A DNA stretch of 64,000 nt from Paraburkholderia solisilvae (GCF_902859875.1 NZ_CADIKF010000002.1:62001-126000), one strand, 5' to 3'. Positions 1 through 8,978 are shown, counted from the first letter of the stretch. Notes: generated by a model not told the origin, from the letters alone. Numbers and translations: made by a program.

Positions 1-1
1 C

Positions 2-160
2 GAGCCACACGTCTACCACGCCGGGGAATCGTGGACCGAAGCGCCGGGCGACCATCACACGGTCAGCGAGAACGCGAGCAAGACGAAACCCGCGAAGCTG
101 CTGGCAATTTTCGTTGCCGACGACAACGACAAAGACCTCGTGATCCCGGACAAGAAGTAA
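2..160 (+). CDS. Cupin-domain protein, C-terminal fragment
   Basis: This is the last 52 codons of a gene that begins before the window, read in the frame that starts at base 2 and ends at TAA. The visible part contains a short His/Glu/Trp-rich stretch (EPHVYHAGESWTEAPGDHHT) followed by a hydrophobic strand (KLLAIFVADD). This is the usual end of a small cupin_2 beta-barrel, in which His and Glu residues hold a metal. The function cannot be given from the fragment. A stem-loop follows 20 bp after the stop. Confidence 0.6.
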   Translation, partial: EPHVYHAGESWTEAPGDHHTVSENASKTKPAKLLAIFVADDNDKDLVIPDKK

Positions 161-179
161 GCCGCCGGACGGCTCGCGA

Positions 180-207
180 AGCCGGCTGTACCAACGTACA
201 GCCGGCT
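180..207 (+). terminator. Stem-loop after the cupin gene
   Basis: A perfect 12-bp inverted repeat (AGCCGGCTGTAC and its complement) with a 4-base loop lies 20 bp after the cupin stop codon. There is no T-run, so it is terminator-like rather than a classic intrinsic terminator. Confidence 0.5.
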
Positions 208-317
208 CCGTCACGCGCGTGCGTGCGGCCCGACATTGCGCACGGCAACAGAACACTGTGTCTCGCCGGGAACAACCAACCCGTGCTTGCGCAACGCCAC
301 CTGATCCTCTACTCTGC

Positions 318-342
318 AACTACGATTTCGTAAGTCGTAGTT
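318..342. promoter_or_regulatory. Candidate Rrf2 operator upstream of azoR
   Basis: Perfect 8-bp arms AACTACGA and TCGTAGTT are separated by 9 bp, with TT and AA placed symmetrically inside the spacer. The same design (ACTmCGA, N9, TCGkAGT) occurs at 1651-1673 in front of the neighbouring Rrf2 gene. That is good evidence that both are sites for this regulator. The site ends 74 bp before the azoR start codon, where a promoter operator would be expected. Confidence 0.65.
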
Positions 343-416
343 AAAAGAAATAGGTCCGCGGTTTGCCGCGAATTGCGGTGAACGGCACGTTCAGGTTTGC
401 ATATCGGAGAGCCATC

Positions 417-1088
417 ATGAAGCTGTTCCACGTCGATGCGAGCGCAAAGCGCGAAACATCCAATTCGCGCGCACTGGCGCGTTTCTTTATCGGGAACCTG
501 CGGGCGCAAGGCGTCGAGGTGGAAGTGGATTACCTGGACGTCACGGTCGATACGCCCCGGCATGTCGATCTGGAGTTCGCGGTGGCAACGTACCGCGCGG
601 AAAGCGAGCGCACGCCGGCCATGAAAGCGAGACTCGCGGCGTCGGATGCGCTGTGCAAGCGTCTTTTCGAAGCGGATGCGTTCCTGTTTGCGATGCCGAT
701 GTACAACTGGTCGATGCCGTCCGTCTTCAAGGCCTTTATCGACAACATCACGCGCACCGACCTGACGTACCGGAAAAATGCGCATGGCCAATACGTCGGC
801 CAATTCTCGCGCCAGAAAACTTTATTCGTGACGACGCGCGGCGCTGACCTGCGCCCCGGCAATCCGTTCTCGTCGATGGATGCGCTCACGCCCGCGCTCA
901 AGGCGTCGTTCAGCTTTATCGGTGTAGTCGAGCCGCGTTTTGTCGATGCGCAGCCGTTGCAATTCGCCGATCAGGAAGCGCGTGCGGCCGCGCTGGTGCG
1001 CGCGCAGGAAGAACTCGTCGAGGTGGCCGCCGAATGGGCAGCCTGGGAACAGGCGCGGCTTGCTGCGGACGTGCTCGAAGCCGCGTAA
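417..1088 (+). CDS. azoR: FMN-dependent NADH-azoreductase / quinone reductase
   Basis: A 223-residue flavodoxin-fold oxidoreductase of the AzoR/MdaB-like family. These are cytoplasmic FMN enzymes that use NAD(P)H to reduce quinones and azo compounds by two electrons, protecting against electrophile stress. The N-terminal phosphate-binding segment (VDASAKRETSNS) and the FMN-binding loop near residue 93 (PMYNWSMPSVFKAFIDN) are both visible, and the length is normal. I start at ATG 417, behind CGGAGAG; an in-frame start at 363 adds unconserved residues. The gene converges on an Rrf2 regulator 20 bp downstream and has a palindrome matching that regulator's own promoter, so Rrf2 repression is a strong inference. 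The exact physiological substrate is unknown. Confidence 0.85.
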   Translation: MKLFHVDASAKRETSNSRALARFFIGNLRAQGVEVEVDYLDVTVDTPRHVDLEFAVATYRAESERTPAMKARLAASDALCKRLFEADAFLFAMPMYNWSMPSVFKAFIDNITRTDLTYRKNAHGQYVGQFSRQKTLFVTTRGADLRPGNPFSSMDALTPALKASFSFIGVVEPRFVDAQPLQFADQEARAAALVRAQEELVEVAAEWAAWEQARLAADVLEAA

Positions 1089-1108
1089 CAAGACAGAAGT
1101 CGCACGCG

Positions 1109-1645
1109 TCAGTTTGAACCGGCCCCGCTGCGGTCGCGCCGCCTGCCCGCGGCGCGGCCTTCGATCCACTTGACCACCTGCGGACCGAACCCGCGCGGCG
1201 CTTTCGCCGATACCCGCACCGCCATCTCGGCGAGCGACTGCGACGCGAGCGACTCGCGCATCCGCTTTTCGGCCTGCTGCATCACCGAGTGGATCGTACA
1301 CACACCGCTCGTTGCCCAGCCAGGCGGCTCTTCGTCGAACACCGCGCAGCGCTCGCGCACCTCCTGGCATTCGAACAGCCGTTTGTCGCCGTCGATGGCG
1401 AGCACGACGTCGAGCACCGAAATCTGCTCGGCGGACCGCGCCAGTGCAAAACCACCTTTCGCACCTTCTGTCGCAATGACGAGGCCGGCCTTGTGCAGTT
1501 TGGTAAACAGTTTCGCCAGATAATCGACCGGTACACCCTGCAATTCGGCGAGGTCTCTGACGCTCGCTTCGCGTACGCCTCCCTGCTCCGTCAGATGAAG
1601 CAGGCAATGCAACCCGTACTCGACTCCTGTGCTGATGTGCGCCAT
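1109..1645 (-). CDS. Rrf2-family transcriptional regulator with three conserved-position cysteines
   Basis: A 178-residue winged-helix repressor of the Rrf2 family (IscR, NsrR and relatives). The N-terminal HTH spans roughly residues 1-70. Cys93, Cys100 and Cys116 lie in the region where the family binds a [2Fe-2S] cluster or senses thiol stress; Cys14 is additional. The C-terminus is basic and probably disordered. The gene is convergent with azoR. Its Shine-Dalgarno GGAG lies inside the palindrome at 1651-1673, so bound protein would block its own expression. I infer a redox or electrophile switch for azoR; the cluster state cannot be read from sequence. Confidence 0.85.
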   Translation of the reverse strand: MAHISTGVEYGLHCLLHLTEQGGVREASVRDLAELQGVPVDYLAKLFTKLHKAGLVIATEGAKGGFALARSAEQISVLDVVLAIDGDKRLFECQEVRERCAVFDEEPPGWATSGVCTIHSVMQQAEKRMRESLASQSLAEMAVRVSAKAPRGFGPQVVKWIEGRAAGRRRDRSGAGSN

Positions 1646-1650
1646 GCGCC

Positions 1651-1673
1651 ACTCCGACTTCAGATATCGGAGT
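1651..1673. promoter_or_regulatory. Candidate Rrf2 autoregulatory operator
   Basis: ACTCCGA, 9 bp, TCGGAGT. Spacing and inner bases match the site at 318-342. It lies 5 bp upstream of the Rrf2 start codon and contains the likely ribosome-binding site of that gene. Confidence 0.6.
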
Positions 1674-1741
1674 CAGGCTACCGCGTTTTGGCCAGCCGCG
1701 CAACCCACCAGCCTTTTACGAACCGGAACCGCCCGGCCAGC

Positions 1742-3217
1742 CTAAACACGTCTAGCCGCGCGCATCAACGCGACATACGCTACGGCGCCGGTAATCGCGC
1801 CGATCAGCCAGCCGAAGTTGTTCTCGGGCAATACATGCAGCATTTGCGTGCACAACTCCCAGCCGATCGAAATGCAGCCCGAGACGACGAGCGCGATGAC
1901 GCCCATCCTGTTCCAGCCGCCGTCATAGTAAAAGCGCCCCTTCGGCGACATCGAATAGAGCTCGGCGGTCTGCACCTGCTGCTTCTTGACGAGATAGAAA
2001 TCGGCCATCATGACGCCGTAGAGCGGCGCGAGCACCGCGCCGAACACGCTGACGAAAATCGTGATCGCCTTCGCGCTGTCGACAAAAATCCACGGGCAGA
2101 CCAGCACCGCGAGAATGGACGCGATCAGTCCGCCGCGCTTGAAGTTCACATGCTTCGGAAAGAGGTTCGCGATGTCATACGCGGGCGACACGAAATTGGC
2201 GACGATATTGATGCCCATTGTCGCGACGATAAACGTCACGCTGCCGATCACCACCGCCACCTTGTTCTGGATGTGCGCGACAATCGCGACCGGGTCCATG
2301 ATCATCTGGCCGAACACGGTCGCGCTGCCCGACGTGACAATCACCGTGATGATCGCGAATACGATGAAATTCACCGGCAAGCCCAGAAAGTTACCCACTT
2401 TCATCTGCTGCTCGCTTTTTGCAAAGCGCGAGAAGTCGCCGAAATTCAGCAGCAGCGCGGCAAAATAGCTGACCACCAGCAGAATCGCGTTGCCCATCGA
2501 AGCAAGCTGTTCGCCGCCGGTCAATGCCTTGCCGCCCAGCGTCAGGCTCAGGCTGCCGAGCCCCGCCTGCGACAGAATCCACGCCATCAGCACAAACATC
2601 ACCACATAGACCGCGGGACCGCAAAAGTCGATGAACTTGCGGATCGTATCCATGCCGCGCTGAAAAATGATCAGCTGGAAGATCCACATGAAGAGAAAGC
2701 TGACCCAGCCCAAGCCGTCGAGCCGCATGAAGCTCACTTGCGTGAGCGACGCGGACGCGGGAATGAACAGCACCAGCAGCGTGGCAACGGCTTTCGACGC
2801 GAAATAGGTTTGCACGCCATACCAGACGATGCCGACCACGCCGCGAATCACCGCGGCGAGGTTGGCGCCCATTACGCCCATGCTGACGCGCGCCATCACC
2901 GGAAACGGAATGCCGTGCACGTAACTCGGCTTGCCGACCCAGTTCATCAACACATAGACGATCAGAATGCCGATCGCGAGCGCGATCAGCACCTGCCAGC
3001 CAGAGATGCCGAGCAGAAACAGACTGGCGGCGAAGGTATAGCCGCCGACGCTGTGCACATCGGACATCCACATCGCGAAGATGCTGTAGCCGGTCCATGT
3101 TCGCTTATCGTGCGGCACCGGCGCGAGGTCGCGGTTGTGCAGCCGCGCATCGGCTTGTTCAGTGGTCCCATCGATTCCGTGCGGCGCGTCGCCGTCGTAG
3201 AGTGGTGACGTGGACAT
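1742..3217 (-). CDS. NCS1-family nucleobase/hydantoin:cation symporter
   Basis: A 491-residue inner-membrane permease with about 12 hydrophobic segments. The N-terminal motif KRTWTGYSIFAMWMSDVHS is typical of NCS1 transporters (cytosine, uracil, allantoin, hydantoin, thiamine), which couple substrate uptake to Na+ or H+. A strong ribosome-binding site (AAGGGGGA) precedes ATG. There is no adjacent catabolic gene, so the substrate cannot be inferred from context. Allantoin or hydantoin and pyrimidines are all possible. Confidence 0.88.
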   Translation of the reverse strand: MSTSPLYDGDAPHGIDGTTEQADARLHNRDLAPVPHDKRTWTGYSIFAMWMSDVHSVGGYTFAASLFLLGISGWQVLIALAIGILIVYVLMNWVGKPSYVHGIPFPVMARVSMGVMGANLAAVIRGVVGIVWYGVQTYFASKAVATLLVLFIPASASLTQVSFMRLDGLGWVSFLFMWIFQLIIFQRGMDTIRKFIDFCGPAVYVVMFVLMAWILSQAGLGSLSLTLGGKALTGGEQLASMGNAILLVVSYFAALLLNFGDFSRFAKSEQQMKVGNFLGLPVNFIVFAIITVIVTSGSATVFGQMIMDPVAIVAHIQNKVAVVIGSVTFIVATMGINIVANFVSPAYDIANLFPKHVNFKRGGLIASILAVLVCPWIFVDSAKAITIFVSVFGAVLAPLYGVMMADFYLVKKQQVQTAELYSMSPKGRFYYDGGWNRMGVIALVVSGCISIGWELCTQMLHVLPENNFGWLIGAITGAVAYVALMRAARRV

Positions 3218-3450
3218 GGCTTCCCCCTTTTAGGGTTGACGACCGGTTAGCTGCGAGAGAGATGCACGGCGTTGCCTCGTGCCATCGCGCGGTCCGCGGA
3301 TGCGGCGCAAGCGTGGGATCGCGTCGGGGGAATCGTATTTATGCTTGCAATATAGATTGTTTTAATAACGCAAGCGCTTGTCCAGTCGACAAAAAAGTCT
3401 TTGCACGCGCGCCGGCGCAAGCGTTCAGCTGACCGCCTGCGTCACCCGCG

Positions 3451-4323
3451 TCACGTCTGACGATCGTCGCCGGCCGCTTCCGGTTCGTGCGACACGCGCG
3501 CGCCCGCCTCGCGCACCTTCTCGAGCGTCTTCGGTTCGAGACGCAATGCAATGCCGATGGCGAGCGCGTCGACCACACACAGATGCACGAGACGCGACAC
3601 GCCCGGCGTGTGCGGCTCGACCGCGTTCGGTGCACGCAACAGCAGCGGTATATCGACGAGCCACGCGAGCCGCGAACCGACATTGGTCAGCGCGATCGTC
3701 GTTGCGCCGCGCTCTTTCGCGATCTGCATGCTTTCGTTCACTTCGACGCTGCGTCCGGAATGCGAGATCGCGAACGCGACATCGCCGGGTTCCATCAGGC
3801 CCGCGTACAGGCGTTGCAGATGCGCATCGGTGAACGCGCTCGCGGCGACGTCGAGGCGCAGCAAACGCAATGCCGCGTCCTGCGCGACCAGCCCCGAACC
3901 CGCGCCGACCCCAAAGAAGTAAACGCGCCGCGCGCTCGTCAGCGCCGCGAGCGCCGCTTCGACCGCAACCGGGTCGAGCGCGCTGCGCGCATGGCTGATC
4001 GCTTCGATTGCCACGTCGCCGACCTTGTCGAACAAGGTCAGGATGTCATCGTTGCGTCCGACCGCCTCGGACGCGTACGGCATGCCGCCCGCCACACTTT
4101 GCGCAAGCCGCATCTTGAAGTCGCGCAGCCCATGTGCGCCGACCGCGCGGCAAAAGCGCGTGACCGACGGCTCGGACACGTCCGCACGCTGCGCGATCTC
4201 GGTGATGCTCGCCCGCATCGCGAAGTCGACATCCGCCAGCACCATGTCGGCAACCTTGCGTTCAGCGGGGCGCAGCGACGGCAGCGCGTCGCGGATGTGT
4301 GGAATCAGGTTTGCTGCGGACAC
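3451..4323 (-). CDS. MurR/RpiR-family regulator (HTH + SIS domain)
   Basis: 290 residues. The N-terminal HTH_6 domain has its recognition helix around residues 48-60 (DVSEPSVTRFCRAVG). The C-terminal SIS sugar-phosphate-binding domain runs from about residue 130, with the typical FFGVGAGSG and SHSGR (187-191) motifs. RpiR proteins sense phosphorylated sugars and usually control adjacent carbohydrate genes. It is the last gene of the minus-strand arm of an ABC sugar transport locus, so it is the obvious regulator of that locus. Confidence 0.88.
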   Translation of the reverse strand: MSAANLIPHIRDALPSLRPAERKVADMVLADVDFAMRASITEIAQRADVSEPSVTRFCRAVGAHGLRDFKMRLAQSVAGGMPYASEAVGRNDDILTLFDKVGDVAIEAISHARSALDPVAVEAALAALTSARRVYFFGVGAGSGLVAQDAALRLLRLDVAASAFTDAHLQRLYAGLMEPGDVAFAISHSGRSVEVNESMQIAKERGATTIALTNVGSRLAWLVDIPLLLRAPNAVEPHTPGVSRLVHLCVVDALAIGIALRLEPKTLEKVREAGARVSHEPEAAGDDRQT

Positions 4324-4431
4324 CCGGGTATTCCTCTAGGGTTCAAGGTCAGCAATCCGCGCCGCGGGCCGGCGCGACAGCAACGGACAAAGCCTCGCGC
4401 GCGGCGTCGCCGCGCAACGGGGTGCACGCGG

Positions 4432-5514
4432 TTATGCGAGCCTGCGTCCGCTCCCGGTGTCGAACAGATGCCGATGTTCGGCCGGCAGCCGCAACGACAC
4501 GCGCTGGCCAGGCTCGACCGATGCGCGCTCGCGCGACGTCACGCACCACGGGTTGCCGCCGATCTTGCCGTACAGGTGCGTTTCCGCGCCGGTCGGCTCG
4601 ACCACGTCGATCGTCATCGGCATGCCGTCCTGCGCCGCGCCGGTTTCTATATGCTCGGGCCGCACGCCGAGCGTGACCTTCGCGCCCGGCTGCAGCGTCT
4701 GACTGGCCGGCGTGCCGGTCAACGCAATACGCAGGCCGTCGGCCAGCAGCAGCGCCAGACCGCCATCGCCGGCCACCACCTCGCCTTCGGCGAAATTCAT
4801 CGACGGCGAGCCGAGAAAGCTCGCGACGAACAGATTGTCCGGCCGGTCGTACAGTTCGAGCGGGCGGCCGATCTGTTCGATGCGCCCGGCGTTCATCACG
4901 ACGATCCGGTCGGCCATCGTCATCGCTTCGATCTGGTCGTGCGTCACGTAGATCACGGTGTTCTTCAAGCGCTGGTGCAGCGCCTTGATCTCGGTGCGCA
5001 TCTGCACGCGCAGTTTCGCGTCGAGGTTCGACAGCGGCTCGTCGAACAGAAAGAGCGACGGCTCGCGCACCACCGCGCGGCCCATCGCGACACGCTGCCG
5101 CTGGCCGCCCGACAGCGCGCGCGGCAGGCGGTCCAGATAGCCGCTGAGATTCAGCATTTTCGCGGCCGCTTCGATACGCGGCTTGAAGTTCGACGCGGAC
5201 TCCTTACGGATGCGCGGTCCGAACGCGATGTTGTCGTACACCGACAGATGCGGATACAGCGCGTAGCTTTGAAACACCATCGACACGTTGCGCTGCTGCG
5301 GCGCGAGCGCATTCGCGCGCGTGCCGCCGATCGTCAGCTCGCCGCCGCTGATTTCCTCGAGACCGGCGACCATCCGCATCAGCGTGCTCTTGCCGCAGCC
5401 CGACGGGCCGACCAGCACGACGAATTCGCCATCGTCGATATGCAGGTCGATGCCGTGCACGACCTGCGTGTCGCCGTAACGCTTGAAAATGCCGCTCAGT
5501 TGCACTGCTGCCAT
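4432..5514 (-). CDS. ABC transporter ATP-binding protein, UgpC/MalK type
   Basis: A 360-residue ATPase of a carbohydrate importer. Walker A GPSGCGKST is at residues 36-44, Q-loop FQSYALYPH near 81-89, signature LSGGQRQRVA at 134-143 and Walker B LFLFDEP at 154-160; a TOBE/OB-type C-terminal domain follows. I start at the ATG preceded by GAGGACAGC rather than nine codons upstream, because this one has the ribosome-binding site and fits the family N-terminus. It would energise the two permeases encoded divergently at 8046-9820. Confidence 0.92.
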   Translation of the reverse strand: MAAVQLSGIFKRYGDTQVVHGIDLHIDDGEFVVLVGPSGCGKSTLMRMVAGLEEISGGELTIGGTRANALAPQQRNVSMVFQSYALYPHLSVYDNIAFGPRIRKESASNFKPRIEAAAKMLNLSGYLDRLPRALSGGQRQRVAMGRAVVREPSLFLFDEPLSNLDAKLRVQMRTEIKALHQRLKNTVIYVTHDQIEAMTMADRIVVMNAGRIEQIGRPLELYDRPDNLFVASFLGSPSMNFAEGEVVAGDGGLALLLADGLRIALTGTPASQTLQPGAKVTLGVRPEHIETGAAQDGMPMTIDVVEPTGAETHLYGKIGGNPWCVTSRERASVEPGQRVSLRLPAEHRHLFDTGSGRRLA

Positions 5515-5598
5515 GCTGTCCTCATCGTTGTGCGCTGCCATTGCCTTTGCTTTGCCTGCGCGTTGCCGAGCGCCCGCTCATGGCCGGCCCAGCCGCGC

Positions 5599-6372
5599 TC
5601 ATAGCGATTCGAGCGTCAGCTCCTCGGCCATCAGCCGGTTGCCCGCCATCAGGCCGCCATCCACCGGCAATGCGACGCCGGTAATCACACGCGCGAGCGG
5701 CGACGCGAGAAACAGCACCGCGTTCGCGATGTCGTCGGGCGTCGCGAAGTCGCGCAACGGGTACCACTTCTTCAGGTTCTCGAACACCTGCGGGTTCTTC
5801 TCGACGCGCGCACGCCACGCCGGCGTCTGCACGGTGCCGGGGCAGACGATGTTGGCGCGGATGCCGTAGCGGCCGAGTTCCACCGCCAGCGCCTTCGTAT
5901 AGCTGATCAGGCCGGCCTTCGCGGCGCTGTACGCCGGGTGGCCGAGCATCGCCATGCCGTTCACGGAGCCGATCAGCACCAGCGCGCCGCGTTGCCGTTC
6001 GATCATCGACTCGCGCACCGCTTCGATCGTGTGATACGTGGCGTTCAGGTTCGAATGGACGTCGCGCTGCCAGGTCGCCGCGTCGGTCGTCGCGAGCGTC
6101 GGGCCCGTGGCTGAACCCGCGTTCGCAACGGCTACGTCGACCGGCCCGGTCTGCGCGCTCGCGCCCGCCACCGCGGCGCGCACCGCGTCCGCATCGCCGA
6201 GATCGACCGCGAGCGGCGTGACCTGCGTCGTGCCGAGACTATCGACGAACGTCTGCAGTTCCTCCGCCTTGCGATCGAGCGCCAGTACATGATCGCCCGC
6301 TTCGACGAAGCGTTTCGTGAGCACGCTGCCGATACCGCCGCACGCACCCGTCACCAACACCACACGTTTCAT
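5599..6372 (-). CDS. SDR-family NAD(P)-dependent oxidoreductase
   Basis: 257 residues with the classical short-chain dehydrogenase pattern: cofactor motif TGACGGIG at 8-15, NAG at 84-86, catalytic Ser136, Tyr148 and Lys152 (YSAAK), and C-terminal GVALPVDGG. It is the first gene of the minus arm of the ABC transport locus and is divergent from the binding-protein gene, so it probably oxidises the imported sugar or polyol. The substrate is not determinable. Confidence 0.88.
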   Translation of the reverse strand: MKRVVLVTGACGGIGSVLTKRFVEAGDHVLALDRKAEELQTFVDSLGTTQVTPLAVDLGDADAVRAAVAGASAQTGPVDVAVANAGSATGPTLATTDAATWQRDVHSNLNATYHTIEAVRESMIERQRGALVLIGSVNGMAMLGHPAYSAAKAGLISYTKALAVELGRYGIRANIVCPGTVQTPAWRARVEKNPQVFENLKKWYPLRDFATPDDIANAVLFLASPLARVITGVALPVDGGLMAGNRLMAEELTLESL

Positions 6373-6535
6373 GTCCGTCCTCGTGGGTTCCGTTTATGCC
6401 CGCCGCATCGTGTTCGATGCCATGTAAATTTCCAACATGTGAGATACCGACAGCGCCGCGAGCCATGCCATTCCGCTAGAGCCAAGCGTGCTGGGCATTC
6501 GCCCGCAACGCAACAAAAAGCCCATCTTTACAGGA

Positions 6536-6609
6536 TGTTATGCAAACAATACGTCGTCAAAATATTATCGGCATCCCTACGTGACAAGCTTTTTTTCGTC
6601 ATGTAGGAT
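6536..6609. promoter_or_regulatory. Divergent control region of the ABC transport locus
   Basis: The 298-bp gap between the SDR gene and the binding-protein gene is AT-richer than its surroundings and contains two dyads. One is TGTT-ATGCA-AACA at 6536-6548. The other is imperfect, with arms ATCCCTACGTGAC (6573-6585) and GTCATGTAGGAT (6598-6609). Either could be the RpiR operator and divergent promoter zone; the assignment is inference. Confidence 0.4.
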
Positions 6610-6670
6610 TTTTTCAAACAATTCAACCCAAAGCGGCCGGCGACGGCAGCGGACCACCCAGGAGAGAGAA

Positions 6671-7903
6671 ATGTCGTTGCATGCACGTGCTTCCCTCACG
6701 CTCGGCAAGCTCGCCGTAGCGCTCACGTTTGCAGGTATGGCCATAGCGGCGCACGCCGATACGGTTCGCGTCACGGTCGCGCACTACAGCGATCAGACGG
6801 CGCCGTACTTCGAGAAGATGGCGCGCCAGTTCGAAAAGGCGAATCCCGGCACGACGATCAAGATCGAAGACGTGAACTGGGACACGCTGCAGCAGAAGCT
6901 GCAAACGGACATCTCCGGCAACGCGAACGCCGATCTCGCGATCGTCGGCACGCGCTGGCTGCTCGATTTCGTGAAGGACGGCGTTGCGGAGCCGCTCGAC
7001 GGCTATATGGACGCGAGCTTCAAGAACCGCTTTATCGCGCCGTTCCTCGCCCCGGGCCAGATCGACGGCAAGACCTACGGTCTGCCGATTGCCGCGTCCG
7101 CACGCGCGCTTTACTACAACAAGGATCTGCTCGCGAGCGTCGGCTACCCGAACGGCCCGAAGACCTGGAATGACGTGATCGACGCGTCGAAGAAGCTGAA
7201 GGCGAAGGGCATTGCCGGTTTCGGCCTGCAGGGCAAGGAAATCGAAACGGACGTCTACTACTACTACGCGCTGTGGACCAACGGCGGCGAAGTCGTCAAC
7301 AAGCAAGGCAAGGCCGCGTTCGATTCGCCTGCCGGCATCAAGGCCGCGACGCTCTACAAGACGATGATCGACGAAGGCCTCACGCAGCCGGGCGTGACCG
7401 GCTATAGCCGCGAAGATGTGCAGAACCTCTTCAAGCAGGGCCGCGTCGCGATGGTGATCTCCGCGCCGTTCCTCGCGAAGCAGATCAAGAAGGAAGCGCC
7501 GAACCTGAAGTACGGCATCGATCCGCTGCCGACCGGCACGAACGCGGCCACCTACGCGGTCACCGATTCGATCGTGATGTTCAAGAACTCGAAGGTGAAG
7601 AAGAGCGCGTGGAAGTTCCTCGACTATCTGTTCACGAAGGAGCCGCGCGTCGAGTTCACGAGCACCGAGGGCTTCCTGCCGACCACGAAGGCTGAAGCCT
7701 CGGACCCGGCCTTCAACGATCCGGACACGAAGGCGTTTATCGCGTTGCTGCCGACCGCTCGCTTCGCGCCGACCATCACCGGCTGGGAAGATACCGCGAA
7801 GGCTGTGTCGAACGCGATGCAGTCGGTGTATCTCGGCAAGGCGAAGCCGGCTGACGCGCTGAAGCAGGCATCGAGCGAAGCCGACCAGTCGCTCGGTCAC
7901 TGA
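6671..7903 (+). CDS. Periplasmic sugar-binding protein of an ABC transporter (extracellular family 1)
   Basis: 410 residues with a Sec signal peptide (hydrophobic stretch then AHA, cleavage predicted after about residue 29). The mature part has the type 1 solute-binding-protein pattern: FEKANPGTTIKIEDVNWD, a YGLPIAASARALYYNKDLL segment, and GFGLQGKE further on. I start at ATG 6671 behind GGAGAGAGAA, not at the longer in-frame start at 6488. It delivers a carbohydrate, likely a mono- or oligosaccharide or polyol, to the permeases downstream. Confidence 0.9.
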   Translation: MSLHARASLTLGKLAVALTFAGMAIAAHADTVRVTVAHYSDQTAPYFEKMARQFEKANPGTTIKIEDVNWDTLQQKLQTDISGNANADLAIVGTRWLLDFVKDGVAEPLDGYMDASFKNRFIAPFLAPGQIDGKTYGLPIAASARALYYNKDLLASVGYPNGPKTWNDVIDASKKLKAKGIAGFGLQGKEIETDVYYYYALWTNGGEVVNKQGKAAFDSPAGIKAATLYKTMIDEGLTQPGVTGYSREDVQNLFKQGRVAMVISAPFLAKQIKKEAPNLKYGIDPLPTGTNAATYAVTDSIVMFKNSKVKKSAWKFLDYLFTKEPRVEFTSTEGFLPTTKAEASDPAFNDPDTKAFIALLPTARFAPTITGWEDTAKAVSNAMQSVYLGKAKPADALKQASSEADQSLGH

Positions 7904-7965
7904 GCGCCTGACGTTTGACCCATCATGACGCCGCATCGCCACGCGCGCGCGGCGTCGACTCCGAC

Positions 7966-8000
7966 TGGCCTGTGCCGCCGCTTGCCGGCGGCACAGGCCA
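7966..8000 (+). terminator. Stem-loop between binding-protein and permease genes
   Basis: A perfect 15-bp stem (TGGCCTGTGCCGCCG and its complement) with a 5-base loop lies 62 bp after the binding-protein stop. No T-run follows. Such hairpins commonly stabilise the upstream mRNA or attenuate read-through, so that the binding protein is made in excess over the membrane components. Confidence 0.6.
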
Positions 8001-8045
8001 TAAGGTACCCGGCCCGAGTGCCGGTGCTTTCCTGATCGAGCACGC

Positions 8046-8978
8046 ATGAGCCGTCCCGCCTCCGCTTCCGCACCCGCTGCGCTTCCCGCTTCCGGGTCCG
8101 TGTCGCCACGCATGACCACACCGTGGCTGTTGATCGCGCCTAGCCTGATCCTGGCGCTGTTCATCATCAGCTACCCGATTTTCAATATCGTGTATCAGTC
8201 GATACACGAGGTGTCGCGCTTCGGCGCGATTCGCGATTTCAACGGACTGCAGAATTTCTACACCGTGTTTTCCGACCCGGTGTTTCTCGACGCGACGCGC
8301 CGTACGATTGTGTGGACCGCGTTTGTGGTCGGCGGCACGGTGCTGATTTCGGTGCCGGTCGCGCTTGTGCTGAACCAGGATTTTCACGGCCGCGGCGTCG
8401 CCCGCACGATCGTGATGCTGCCGTGGTCGGTATCGCTGACGATGACCGCGGTGGTCTGGCGCTGGGCGTTCAACGACGACTACGGGATGGTGAACGTCAC
8501 CCTGCAGCGCCTCGGTTTGATCGGCGGGCCGATTCACTGGCTCGCAACGCCCGAGCTCGCGTTTCCGGTGGAAATCGCGGTCGGTATTCTCGTGTCGATT
8601 CCATTTACCGTGACGATTCTGCTCGGCGGCCTGTCTTCGGTGCCGGGCGATATCTATGAAGCCGCGCGCATCGACGGCGCGAGCGCGTGGCAGCAGTTCC
8701 GCCAGCTCACGCTGCCGCTGCTGCGGCCGTTTATCAACATGGCGATTCTGTTGAACGTGATCTACGTGTTCAACTCGTTCCCGATTATCTGGGTGATGAC
8801 GCAAGGCGGCCCCGACAACGGCACGCATATTCTCGTCACCTATCTGTACGAACTGGGCTTCCGTCTGGGCCGGCCCGGTCAGGCGGCTGCGGTGTCGCTG
8901 ATCATGCTGGTGATGCTGTTCGTGTTCTCGATGGTGTACCTGCGCATGCAGCCGTCGAAAGAAGGAGACGCCGCATGA
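8046..8978 (+). CDS. Sugar ABC transporter permease (MalF/UgpA type)
   Basis: 310 residues, six predicted membrane segments after a Ser/Ala/Pro-rich cytoplasmic N-terminus. The EAA loop that docks on the ATPase is EAARIDGASAWQQF from about residue 205. Its stop codon overlaps the start of the second permease by 4 bp (ATGA), indicating translational coupling. Confidence 0.9.
   Translation: MSRPASASAPAALPASGSVSPRMTTPWLLIAPSLILALFIISYPIFNIVYQSIHEVSRFGAIRDFNGLQNFYTVFSDPVFLDATRRTIVWTAFVVGGTVLISVPVALVLNQDFHGRGVARTIVMLPWSVSLTMTAVVWRWAFNDDYGMVNVTLQRLGLIGGPIHWLATPELAFPVEIAVGILVSIPFTVTILLGGLSSVPGDIYEAARIDGASAWQQFRQLTLPLLRPFINMAILLNVIYVFNSFPIIWVMTQGGPDNGTHILVTYLYELGFRLGRPGQAAAVSLIMLVMLFVFSMVYLRMQPSKEGDAA

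Noticed and set aside
1289..3208. 639-residue open frame opposite the NCS1 permease
   Set aside because: It is antisense to a clear membrane transporter, is Arg/His-rich as expected for mirror frames in GC-rich DNA, and has no ribosome-binding site.
3487..5604. 705-residue open frame opposite the RpiR and ABC ATPase genes
   Set aside because: Crosses two well-supported genes on the other strand and shows mirror-frame composition.
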